A stretch of DNA of 64,000 nucleotides from Desmodus rotundus. Taxonomy: Eukaryota; Chordata; Mammalia; Chiroptera; Phyllostomidae. Position numbers and translations under genes: made by a program. Positions within the stretch are counted from its first letter, which is position 1, and each line of letters starts with the position of its first letter. Below are positions 1 through 10,951 of this stretch, in pieces. Below the pieces are notes generated by a model, which did no database searches, was not told where the DNA came from, and saw nothing but the letters and a program-made list of their open reading frames with translations. Location of the stretch: the NCBI RefSeq assembly GCF_022682495.2, contig NC_071389.1:99613951-99677950 (forward strand), in the 5' to 3' direction.

Positions 1-3000
1 GATCTTCCCAACAAAATATCAATAAAGATATTGTGGCATTGAACAATGCCCGAAATGAAATGGACTTAACTGAAATACACACACACACACACACACACAG
101 AGCCTTTATTCCAAAGAATCAAAATACACCTTCTTTTCAAATGCACATGGAACATTTCCAAAGGTAGACTACATGATAGGACACAGAACAAGCCTCAACA
201 AGTTCAAGAAAACTGAAATCATATCAAGCATTTTCGCTGACCACAAGGGAAAGAAACTAGAAAGAAAACCTCAAGGAAAAAACCCCCAAACACTAAAAAA
301 CATGGAGATCGAATAGCATGCTATTAAACAACGAATGGGTGAGGAATGAGCTAAAGGAAGAAATCAAAAAGTTTCTGGAAAGAAATGAAAATGAACTCAC
401 AACAATCCAAAACAATTGGACACAGGAAAGGCATTCCTGAGAAGGAAGTTCATAGTGATACAGGCCTACCTGAAAAGAATAGAAACATTTCAAACAAACA
501 ACCTAACCCTACAACTACAAGAACTCAAGGAGTAACAACAAAGACAACCCAGAACAAATACAAGGAAGGAAATAACCAAGATAAGAGCAAAATAAAATGA
601 CATAGAGAGTAAAAGCACAATTTTATGGATCAATGAATCCAGGAGGTGGTTCTTTGAAAAGATAAACAAAATCGACAAGCCCTTAAGCAGGCTCATCAAG
701 AAAAAAGAGAGAAGACCCAAATAAACACAATCAGAAATGAAAGAGGAGAGACTACAACTGACACCACAGAAATACAAAGGATTGTAAGAAATTACTATGA
801 AGACCTATATGCCAAGAAATGTGAAAACCTAGATACAATAGATAAATTTCTAGAAAAATATAACCTTCCAAAACTCAATGAACAAGAAGCAGAAAGCATG
901 AACAGACCAATAACACCTGATGGAATTGAAACAGTAACCAGAAGCTACCGACACAGAAAAGCCCTGGACCAGATGGTTTAACAGGAGAATTCTACAGAGC
1001 ATTTAAGTGAGAGCTAACCCCCATTCTCCATAGATTATTTGAAAAAATTTAAGAAGATGGAAGACTCCCAAACTCTTTTTATGAAGTCAACATCATCCTA
1101 ATCGCAAAACCAAATAAAGACATAACAAAGAAAGAAAACTTCAGGCCAATTTTGTTGATGAACACAGACGCTAAAATTCTCAAGAAAATATAGGCAAACT
1201 CTATCCAGCAATACATAAAAAGATCATGTACATGATCAACTGGGATTCTTCCCAGGGATGCAGGGATGGTACAATATTTGCAAATCAATAAACATAATAC
1301 ACCACATAAACAAAAGCAAAGGCAAAAACCACATGATTATACCGATAGATGCAGAAAAAGCATTTGACAAGATACAGGACCCATTTCTAATAAAAACACT
1401 CAGCAAAGTGGAAATAGAGGGAGCATTCCTCAACATAATAAAGGCCATATATGAGACACCTACAGCCAACATCATACTCAATGGACAAAAACTTAGAGCT
1501 TTCCCACTAAGATCAGGAACTAGACAAGGATGCCCTCTCTCACCACTCCTATTCAACATAGTATTGGAAGTCCTAGCCACAGCAATCAGACAAGAAAAAG
1601 AAATAAAAGGCATCCAAATTGGAAAGGAGGAAATGAAACTGTCACTGTTTGCAGGTGACATGATAGTGTACACGGAAAATCCTATAGACGCCACCAAAAA
1701 ACTACTCGACCTAATAAATGAATTTGGCAACACAGCTGGATACAAAGTCAATACTCAGAAATCAAAGGCATTCCTGTACACTAACAACGAACCTTCAGAA
1801 ACAGAAATCCGTGAAAAAATCCCATTTGATACAGCAACAAGAAAAATCAAGTACCTAGGAATAAACCTAACCAAGGAGGTAAAAGATCTGTACTGAAAAA
1901 ACTACACAACACTGATGAAAGAAATTAAAGAAATCACAAACAAATGGAAGCATGTACCATGCTCATGGATTGGAAGAATTAACATCATCAAAATGGCCAT
2001 ACTACCCAAAGAGATTTATACATTCAATGCAATCCCTATTAAAGTACCCATGACATATTTCACAGATATAGGGCAAACATTTCAGAAATTCATATGGGAC
2101 CATAAATAACCCCGAATAGCTGCAGCAATTTTGAGAAAGAAGAACAAAGCAGGAGGGATCACAATACCTGATATCAAACTGTATTACAAGGCCACTGTAA
2201 TCAAAACAGCCTGGTACTGGCATAAACACAGGCAGATAGACCAATGGAACAGAACACAGAGCCCAGACATAAACCCAAGTCTTTATGGTCAATTAATATT
2301 TGACAAAGGAGGCAGGAGCGTAAAATGGAGCAAAAATAACCTCCTCAACAAATTTTGTTGGGAGATCTGGACAGCTACGTGCAAAAAAGAAACTCGATCT
2401 CCAACTTACACCATACACGAAAATAAACTCAAGATGGATAAAAAACTTAAATATAAGCCATAACACCATAAAAGTCCTCGAGGAAAACATTGGCAGGAAA
2501 ATCTCAGACATTCCACACAGCAACATCCTGACAGATCATCCCCTAAAGCAAGGGACATAAAGGAAAGAATAAAGAAATGGGACCTCATCAAAATAAAAAG
2601 TTTCAGCATGGCTAAAGAAAACAGCATCAAAATGAAAAGAGAACCAACAGTATGGGAAAACATACTTGCCAATGATACCTCAGACAAGGGCCTGATCTCC
2701 AAAATATGTAAAGAATTCACACAACTCCACTCCAGAAAGATAAACAACCAGTGAGAAAATGGGCAAAGGACTTGAACAGACACTTCTCCAAGGAGGAGAC
2801 ACACAGGTCTCTGAGACGTATGAAAAGATGCTCAGCATCACTAGCCATCAGAGAGATGCAAATTAAAACCACAGTGAGGTACCATCTCACACCAGTCAGA
2901 GTGGCCAAAATAAATAAATTAACAAACAAATGTTGGAGAAGATGCAGAAAAAAGGGAACCCTAGTACATTGTTGGTGGGAATGAAGTCTGGTGAGGCCAC

Positions 3001-3370
3001 TGTGGAAAACAGTATGGAATTTCCTCAGAAAACTAAAAATGGAAGTGCCTTTGTCCCAGCAATTCTGCTGCTGGGATTATACCCTAAGAACCCTGAAACA
3101 CCAATCCAAAAGTATCTACGTACCCCAATGTTCATAGTGGCACAATTTACAATAGCCAGGTATGGAAGCAACCTAAGTGCCCATCGGCACATGAGTGGAT
3201 CAAAAAACTATGGGACATTTACACAATGGAATTCTAAGCAGTAGAGAGAAAGAAGGAGCTTACACCCTTTGCAACAGCATGGATGGGATTGGAGAGCATT
3301 ATCCTAATTGAAATAAGCCAGGTGGTGACTGACAAATACCATATGATCTCATCTGTAACTGAAACATAAT
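1..3370 (+). pseudogene. L1 ORF2 remnant (endonuclease end, RT, C-terminal domain)
   Basis: ORF2 encodes the L1 endonuclease and reverse transcriptase that carry out target-primed reverse transcription. Here it is split into short pieces. The longest open piece, 1258-1896 (212 codons), covers RT blocks including AEKAFDKIQ and a catalytic loop reading FAGD, where the other copies have FADD. The second catalytic-loop residue is therefore Asp to Gly (codon 1654-1656). Further pieces at 1915-2109, 2131-2463, 2751-2984 and 2930-3244 cover the thumb and C-terminal region. The copy cannot encode a functional enzyme. Confidence 0.9.
77..98. repeat. (AC)n microsatellite inside L1 ORF2
   Basis: Eleven AC units lie where the sister L1 copies have a short TATATATAGAGC or TATATACAGAGC stretch. 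The repeat therefore expanded after this L1 inserted. Confidence 0.9.
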
Positions 3371-3552
3371 CAAGGAAAGAAAAAAGGAAAGAAAATTAAC
3401 CAAAGACATTGAAGTTAAGAACAATCTAACAATAAGCCAGAGGGGAGTCCGGGAGGGGATATTGGCAAGAGGGTTTTCAGGAAGTACTATAAAGGACACA
3501 TGGACAAAACCAAGGGGGAGGGTGGAATCAGGGGAGGGACGTGTGTTTTGCT

Positions 3553-3575
3553 GGGGTGGGGTGGAGGGGTGGGGA
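3553..3575 (+). other. G-rich L1 3' UTR tract (quadruplex-type)
   Basis: G4, G4, G4 and G4 runs separated by one to four bases lie just upstream of the L1 A-rich tail. The same tract occurs in every young L1 3' end in the window (for example the complement of 5938-5962). It fits the usual G-quadruplex pattern; folding is inferred only. Confidence 0.65.
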
Positions 3576-3632
3576 GAAAATGCAGACAACTGTAAGTGAA
3601 CAACAATAAAAAATATTAAAAATAGTTAAAAA

Positions 3633-4299
3633 TGGAGAAATAACTTTTTAAAGGTATAATTTGTAAACGCATAAAATCTGAGTTTAAAAGTAAATTTAAT
3701 AAATTTATTTCATGAAGTTTAATTTAATAGAGTGCTAATGCCACGTCCACAGCTTAGATTTTTATTATTCTGAAGATATTAGTGATCCCTGAATTATTCT
3801 ATTGATTCAGTAGATTATCAGTCTAAATCCCAGGAGATTTTTCCTTATTTATTTTGTTTAAAATAACAAGAAGTTTCAGAAATTTATGGAGTCCTACAGA
3901 AGAACCCTGATATAGCCATGACAAATTTTGAAAAGAAACAAAATTAAAAGTATTTCTACTATCAAATACAAAGACTGAATATGAGGTACTTAAGATAGCG
4001 TGATATTTAAAAAAAATGTTTTTAAATGCAAAGGTCTTTATTCCTTTGGCAGTATTTAATTTCAGAAATCCATTTGAATGAAATGAAGTTTAATGAGGAG
4101 ATAAGGCATTTGAATGCTTAATGGAATAATGTAAAGAAAATAACATTATTAAATGAGCTGTTCACAGAATATAGTATACAACTCTAAAAATATACAACCA
4201 TATAAGTGGCCAGAGTCAGAGGCTTTTGCCTGGTACTTGATTCAGATACAAATGTTTAATAAACAGTAAACTCAATCTAGAGGAAGTCCTGAAACTCAG
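3633..4299. other. AT-rich single-copy-looking DNA
   Basis: No open reading frame of note, no recognisable repeat and no RNA gene was seen in this 667-bp block between an L1 3' end and a VES SINE. Confidence 0.6.
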
Positions 4300-4508
4300 T
4301 TTTTAAAGATTTTATGTATTTATTTTCAGAAAGAGGAGAAGGGAATGAGAAAGAGAGGGAGAGAAACATCCATGTGTGGTTGCCCCTCACGCACCCCCTA
4401 CTGGGGTCCTGCCCCACAATCTAGGCATGTGCCCGGACTGGGAATTGAACCTGCAAACCCTTGGTTTGCAGGCTTGTGCCCAATCCACTGAGCTACCCTA
4501 GCCAGGGC
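4300..4508 (-). mobile_element. VES SINE (bat tRNA-derived SINE)
   Basis: On the minus strand it begins GCCCTGGCTAGGGTAGCTCAGTGG (4508 leftward), carries a tRNA-like head with box B-like GGTTCAATTCCC, a variable middle and a CT-rich 3' stretch, and ends in an A/T tail near 4300. This class is a pol III-transcribed, non-autonomous SINE mobilised by L1 enzymes and is typical of microbats. TSDs are not clear. Confidence 0.88.
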
Positions 4509-4838
4509 TAAGATAGTGTGATATTGATGCAAGAATAGAAATAGACTAACAGAATTATATGTAGTTCAAATGCCAATGTATGTACAAGATCAGTTAATCC
4601 ATAATATACTATGCAATAGGAGAAAAGTAGTTTTAATAAATGTGAGAATGTAGATTGAATATTCCTAGAGAAAAATTATTCTTGATCCCTACCATGGTGT
4701 ATATAATATCAGTACACTAAATAGTCCACCATATAGAAACAACAATTCCAGGTGTATTATAAATACTTATGATGAAAATAAAACAATAAAATGTTGAGAG
4801 AACAGCATAGGGAAGTACTTTTGTAACTGTTGAGTGAA
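4509..4838. other. AT-rich single-copy-looking DNA
   Basis: No gene or repeat recognised. It flanks the 3' end of the old L1 that starts near 4851. Confidence 0.5.
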
Positions 4839-5684
4839 CAAAGTATTTTATTTTTATATTTTAATAGAATTTATTGGGGTTGATATTGGTTAACAAAACC
4901 ATACAAGCTTCAAGTGTACAACTCAGTGAAACATCATCTGCACACTGCATAATACACAGACCACCCTAAGTCACCTCTCCTTCCATCCCCATTTATTCCC
5001 ACTTTGACCATGACCCCCTCCCTCACTGCCATTTGCTTCTGGCTATCACCATACTGTAGTCTGTGTCCACATGTCATATTTATATTTTATCTTAATCTCT
5101 TCACCTTTTTTTACCCAGCCCCACAACTTCCTTGCCTCTGATATCTGTGAGTGTGTTCCATGTATCTATCCTTGCATTTCTATTTTGTTTGTTAAGTTAT
5201 TCTGTTGTGATCATATGGTATTTGATTTTTCTCTGACTGGCTTATTTCACTTAGCATAATAATTTCCAGGTCCATCCTTGCTGTCTCAAGGTATTCCATT
5301 GTGTAAATGTACCACAGCATTTTTATCCACTCATCTACTGATGGGTACGTGGGCTGTTCCAGATTTTGACTATTGTAAATAATGCTGCAATAAATATAGG
5401 AGGTCATATATCTTTTGAATTAGTATCTTAAATTTCTTCAGAATTTATATTCCAAGAATTGGGATCACTGGGTCAAAAGGCAGGTCCATTTTTAATTTTT
5501 GAGGAAACTCCATACTGTTTTCCACAGTGGCTGTACCTGTCTGCCTGTATTCCCACCAACAATGTACCAGGGTTGCCTTTTCTCCACATCCTTGCCAGCA
5601 TTTGTTGTTTGTTGATTTCTTGATGATAGCCATTCCAACACGTATGAGATGATAACTCATTGTGGTTATAATTTGCATCTCTCT

Positions 5685-5887
5685 GCCCTGGCTAGTGTGA
5701 CTCAGTGGATTGAGCATTGGCCTGTGGACTGAAAGGTCACTGGTTTGGGGCCTGGTCAGGGCACATGCCTGGATTTTGGTCCAGGTTCTCAGTTGGGGGC
5801 ATGCTGAGAGGCAAACAATTGGTTTCTCTTCCACTTCAATGTTTCTAGTCCTCTCTCTCTCCCTCCTTTCCCCTCTCTCTAAAATTA
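5685..5887 (+). mobile_element. VES SINE inserted in old L1
   Basis: It starts GCCCTGGCTAGTGTGACTCAGTGG and ends in CT-rich sequence followed by AAAATTAAATAAAATC. The old L1 sequence TAATTTGCATCTCTCT lies before it and TAATTTGCATCTTTCT reappears at 12687, beyond the L1 that later hit the SINE tail. This is the SINE TSD. The SINE therefore came after the old L1 and before the young L1 at 5900. Confidence 0.9.
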
Positions 5888-5899
5888 AATAAAATCTTT
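5888..5899. repeat. TSD of L1 5900-12676, left copy
   Basis: AATAAAATCTTT, identical to 12677-12688. The T-rich start fits L1 endonuclease cleavage. Confidence 0.85.
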
Positions 5900-5937
5900 T
5901 TTTTTATTGTTATTCAATTAGAGTTGTATGCCTTTTC

Positions 5938-6084
5938 TCCCCATCCCTCCACCCCACCCCATGTGAACCCACCTCCCTCCCCTCTCTCCACCCTCCCCCT
6001 TGGTTTTGTCCATGTGTCCTTTATAGTAGTTCCTGTAATCCCCTCTACCCACTGTCCCAGCCCCCACCCCCAACCCCCCGCCCT
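5938..6084 (-). other. Two G-rich quadruplex-type tracts in L1 3' UTR
   Basis: On the sense (minus) strand there is one tract near 6084-6057 with runs of three to six G separated by one to three bases, and a second near 5962-5938 of the form GGGGTGGGGTGGAGGG. Sister copies keep both tracts, for example 15563-15706. L1 3' UTR G-quadruplexes are known in mammals; here the fold is inferred from the pattern. Confidence 0.6.
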
Positions 6085-6152
6085 GGCTATTGTTAGATTG
6101 TTCTTAACTTCAATGTCTCTGGTTATATTTTGTTTGCTTTTTCCTTTATTGC

Positions 6153-9100
6153 TTATGTTCCAGTTAAAGGTGAGATCATATGGTATTTGTCCCTCACTTC
6201 CTGGCTTATTTCACTTAGCAGAATGCTCTCCAGTTTCATCCATGCTGTTGCAAAGGGTATAAGCTCCTTCTTTCTCTCTGCTGCGTAGAATTCCATTGTG
6301 TAAATATACCATAGTTTTTGGATCCACTCGTTTGCTGATGGGCACTTAGGTTGCTTCCAGTACTTGGCTAGTGTAAACTGTGCTGCTATGAACATTGGGG
6401 TGCACAGATTCTTGGATTGGTGTTTCAGGGTTCTTAGGGTATAATCCCAGCAGCGGAATTACTGGGTCAAAGGGCAGTTCCATTTTTAGTTTTCTGAGGA
6501 AATTTTATACTGTTTTCCAAAGTGGCCTCACCAGTCTGCATTCCCACCAACAGTGCACGAGGGTTCCCTTTTCTCCACATCCTCTCCAACATTTGTTTGT
6601 GGATTTGTTTATGTTGGCCATTCTGACTGGTGTGAGATGATACCTCATTGTGGTTTTAATTTGCATCTCTCTGATGGCTAGTGATGCTGAGCATCTTTTC
6701 ATATGTCTCTGGGCCCTCTGTATGTCTTCCTTGGAGAAGTGTCTGTTCAAGTCCTTTGCCCATTTTTTAATTGGGTTGTTTGTCTCCCTGGAGTGGAGTT
6801 GTGTGAGTTCTTTATATATTTTGGAGATCAGGCCCTTGTCTGAGGTATCATTGGTAAATATGTTTTCCCATACTGTTGGTTCTCTTTGTAATTTGGTGCT
6901 GTTTTCTTTAGCCATGCAGAAGCTTTTTATTTTGATGAGGTCCCATTTGTTTATTCTTTCCTTTATGTCCCTTGCTTTAGGGGATTTGTCTGTGAGGATG
7001 TTGCTGCGTGGAATGTCTGAGATTTTCCTGCCAATGTTTTCCTCGAGGACTTTTATGGTGTTATGGCTTATATTTAAGTCTTTTATCCATCTGGAGTTTA
7101 TTTTCGTGTATGGCGTAAGTTGGTGATCGAGTTTCATTTTTTTGCACGTAGCTGTCCAGGTCTCCCAACACCATCTGTTGAAGAGACTGTTTTTGCTCCA
7201 TTTTATGCTCCTGCCTCCTTTGTCAAATACTAATTGACCGTAAAGACTTGGGTTTATTGCTGGGCTCTCTGTTCTGTTCCATTGGTCTATGTGCCTGTTT
7301 TTATGCCAGTACCAGGCTGTTTTCATTACAGTGGCCTTGTAATACAGTTTGATATCAGGTATTGTGATCCCTCCTGCTTTGTTCTTCTTTCTCAAAATTT
7401 CTGCTGCTATTCGAGGTCGTTTATGGTTCCATATGAATTTCTGCAATGTTTGTTCTATATCTGTGAAATATGTCATGGGTACTCTAATAGGGATTGCATT
7501 GAATCTATAAATTGCTTTGGGTAGTATGGCCATTTTCATGATGTTAATTCTTCCAATCCATGAACATGGTACATGCTTCCATTTGTTTGTATCTTCCTTA
7601 ATTTCTTTCTTCAGTGTTGTGTAGTTTTCTGAGTACAGGTCTTTTACCTCCTTGGTTAGGTTGATTCCTAGGTACTTTATTTTTCTTGTTGCTATATCGA
7701 ATCGGATTTTTTTCCCTGATTTCTGTTTGTGCAGTTTCGTTGTTGGTGTACAGGAATGCCTTTGATTTCTGGGTATTGACTCTGTATCCAGCTATTTTGC
7801 CAAATTCATTTATTAGGTCGAGTAGTTTTTGAGTGGAGTCTATAGGGTTTTCAATGTACACTATCATGTCATCTGCAAACAGTGACAGTTTCATTTCCTC
7901 CTTTCCAATTTGGATGCCTTTTATTGCTTTTTCTTGTCTGATTGCTGTGGCTAGGACTTCCAATACTATGTTGAATAGGAGTGGTGAGAGAGGGCATCCT
8001 TGTCTAGTTCCTGATCTTAGTGGGAAAGCTCTAAGTTTTTGTCCATTGAGTGTGATGTTGGCTGTAGGTCTCTCATATATGGCCTTAATTATGTTGAGGA
8101 CTGCTCCCTTTATTCCCAGTTTGCTGAGTGTTTTTATCAGCAATGGGTGCTCTATCTTATCAAACTCTTTTTCCTCATCTATTGATATGATCATGTGATT
8201 TTTGTCTTTGCTGTTGTTGATGTGATGTATTATGTTTATTGATTTGCGAATATTGTACCTTCCTTGCATCCCTGGGATGAATGCCACTTGGTCATGGTGG
8301 ATGATCTTTTTAATATATTGCTGGATGCGGTTTGCTAATATTTTGTTGAGAATTTTAGCGTCTATGTTCATCAGCGATATTGGCCTGAAGTTTTCTTTCT
8401 TCATTGTGTCTTTATCTGGTTTTGGGATTAGGATGATGTTGGCTTCATAAAAGAGTTTGGGAGTCTTCCATCAGTCTGGATTTTTTCGAAAAGTCTGTGA
8501 AGGATAGGGGTTAGTTCTTCCTTAAATGCTTTGTAGAAATCTCCTGTGAAACCATCTGGTCCAGGGCTTTTGTGTGATGGGAGTTTCTTGATGACTGCTT
8601 CAATTTCCTTTGCTGATATTGGTCTGTTCAGGTTTTCTGCTTCTTCTTCAGTCAGTTTTGGAAGATTATATTTTTCTAGAAATGTGTCCATTTCATCTAG
8701 GTTTTCAAATTTCTTAGCATACAGGTCTTCATAGTAATTTCTTACGATCCTTTGTATTTCTGTGGTATCAGTTGTTATCTCTCCACTTTCATTTCTAATT
8801 CTGTTTATTTGGATCCTCTCTCTTTTCTTCTTGATTAGCCTACTTAAAGGCTTGTCGATTTTGTTTATCTTTTCAAAGAACCAACTCCTGGATACATTGA
8901 TCCTTACAATTGTGCTTTTAGTCTCTATGTCATTTAGTTCTGCTCTGATCTTGGTTATTTCCTTCCTTCTGCTTGCTCTGGGCTGTCTTTGTTGTTGTTC
9001 CTCCAGTTCTTGTAGGCATAGGGTTAGGTTGTTTGTTTGAACTGTTTCTAACTTCTTAAGGTAGGCCTGTATTGCTATGAACTTCCCTCTCAGGACTGCC

Positions 9101-9973
9101 TTTGCTGTGTCCCATAGGTTTTGGGTTGTTGTGAGTTCGTTTTCATTTGTTTCCAGGAAGTTTTTGATTTCTTCCCTAATCTCGTTCTTGACCCATTCAT
9201 TGTTTAATACCATGCTATTCAGTCTCCATGTTTTTGAGTGTTTTGGGGTTTTACCCTTAGGGTTGGTTTCTAGTTTCAGACCCTTGTGGTCAGAGAAGAT
9301 GCTTGATAGAATTTCAATTTTCCTGAATTTGTTGAGGCTTGCTTTGTGTCCTATGAAGGGGTCTATCTTTGAAAAAGTTCTATGGGCACTTGAAAAGAAT
9401 GTGTATTTTGCTTCTTTGGGATGAAAAGCTCTGTATATATCAGTTAAGTCCATTTCCTTCAGGGTATTGTTAAGTGACACAATATCTTTGTTGATCTTTT
9501 GTTTGGAAGACCTGTCCATTTTTGATAGTGGGGTGTTAACATCCCCTACTATAATTGTGTTGCTGTCAATATCTTTCCTGAACTCCTCCAAGATTTTCTT
9601 TATGTATTTCGGTGCTCCTATGTTGGGTGCATATATATTTACAATGTTTATGTCCTCTTGGTGGATTCTCCCTTTGAGTATTATGAAGTGACCTTCTAGG
9701 TCTCTCTTTATGGCCCTTCTTTGGAAGTCTATTTTGTCTGATATGAGTATTGCTACCCCTGCTTTTTTTTTCCTGTCCGTTTGCTTGGAAAATTTGTTTC
9801 CAGCCCTTCACTTTCAGTCTGTGTAAGTCTTTTGTCCTGAGATGGGTTTCTTGTAGGCAGCATATGTGTGGCTCATGTTTTCTTATCCATTCAGCTGTTC
9901 TATGTCTTTTAATTGGAGCATTTAATCCATTTACGTTTAAGGTGATTATTGATAGGTAGTTATTCATTGCCAT
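6153..9973 (-). pseudogene. L1 ORF2 (endonuclease-RT), frameshifted
   Basis: The ORF2 start is ATG at 9973 (MAMNNYLSIITLNVNGLNAP) and the normal end is ...HMISPLTGT at 6153. That spans about 1273 codons, the usual mammalian L1 ORF2 length. The endonuclease has CLQETHLR and a conserved SDH (IFSDHKG), followed by RT with [12 protein letters not shown] and an intact FADD catalytic loop near 7880-7867. The C-terminal [18 protein letters not shown] motif is at about 6590-6540. Reading frame breaks occur at the A9 run complementary to 9763-9771, near 8447, at the A7 run complementary to 7707-7713, and near 6510. ORF1 lies 46 nt upstream. It is non-functional as it stands. Confidence 0.93.
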
Positions 9974-10019
9974 TATTTCCTACCTGTGTTCCTCTGTCTT
10001 TCTCTTTTCCTTCCTTTCC

Positions 10020-10951
10020 TTAAAGCAGTCCCTTTAGCATCTCTTGCAGAGCTGGTTTGGTGGAGCTGTATTCTTTTAGACTTCTTTTGTCTGGGAAACT
10101 CTTTATTTGGTCTTCTATCTTGATTGAGAGCCTTGCTGGGTAAAGTAGTCTTGGTTGCAGGCCTCTGGTTCTCAGTACTTGGAATATTTTTTGACATTCT
10201 CTTCTGGCTTGGAGTGTTTCCATTGAGAAGTCAGTTGCTAACCTTATTGGGGCTCTCTTGTATGTTACTTCCTTTTTCTCCCTTGCTGCCTTTAAGATCC
10301 TCTCTTCGTCTTGGAAATTTGCCATTTTAATTATGATGTGTCTTGCAGTGGGTCTCTTTTGGTTCCTCTTGCTTGGGACTCTCTGTGATCCCTGGATTTG
10401 GGTGACTTTTTCTTTCCTCAGATTAGGGAAATTTTCCATCATTACTTTTTCAAATAGGTTTTCTATCCCTTGCTCTTCTTCTTCTCCTTCTGGTATTCCT
10501 ATTATAAGGATATTGTTATGTTTCATGTTGTCCTGCATTTCCCTTATTGCCTCTTCATTCTTTCTGAGCCTCTTTTCCTTTTCTTGCTCCTTCTGGGTGT
10601 TTTTTTCTACTTTATCCTCCAGCTCGCTGATCCGATCCTCTGGTTCATCAAGTCTGCTCTTCATTCCTTCTACTGTGTTCTTAATTCAGAAATTGTATTC
10701 TTCATTTCTTCTTGGCTCTTGTTGATATTTTCTATTTCCTTTTTCATGTTGATATAGTTTGCAGTGAGTTCATTGTAGTTTCCTTGTAGTTTCTGGTAGT
10801 TCTCTTTGAGCTCAGAGGGCTCAGTGAGCTTCCTGATGACCATTGCTTTGAACTCAGTATCTGATAGTTGACTTGCCTCTTTTTCGGTTAGTATTCTTTC
10901 TGAGACTTCCTCCTTTCCTTTCATTTGGGAATTGTTTCTTTGTCTTACCAT
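10020..10951 (-). pseudogene. L1 ORF1 (RNA-binding chaperone), one frameshift
   Basis: ORF1p is a trimeric coiled-coil RNA-binding protein of the L1 ribonucleoprotein. The 5' part, 10951-10670 (93 codons, start MVRQRNNSQMKGKEE), and the 3' part, 10664-10020 (214 codons), are in different frames. Comparison with the copy at 32871-33793 points to a single-base loss near 10680. The coiled coil (NEL/ENY/KLQGNY heptads) is followed by an RRM-like region with IIGIPEGEEEEQGIENLF and a C-terminal domain ending MLKGLL. Length is about 310 residues, normal for L1. Confidence 0.92.

Larger units (their letters stand above)
1..3632 (+). mobile_element. L1 retrotransposon, young-type, 5' part outside window
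   Basis: The left edge cuts this L1 inside the ORF2 endonuclease region. Reading on, the sequence follows the other young L1s here through reverse transcriptase, the C-terminal domain and a short 3' UTR. It ends in a G-rich stretch and an A-rich tail (CAACAATAAAAAATATT). It is the same family as the copies at 5900-12676 (minus) and 45560-52232 (plus) but is more decayed, with many stops and indels. No 5' end or left TSD can be seen. The call rests on clear collinearity with the other copies in the window. Confidence 0.93.
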
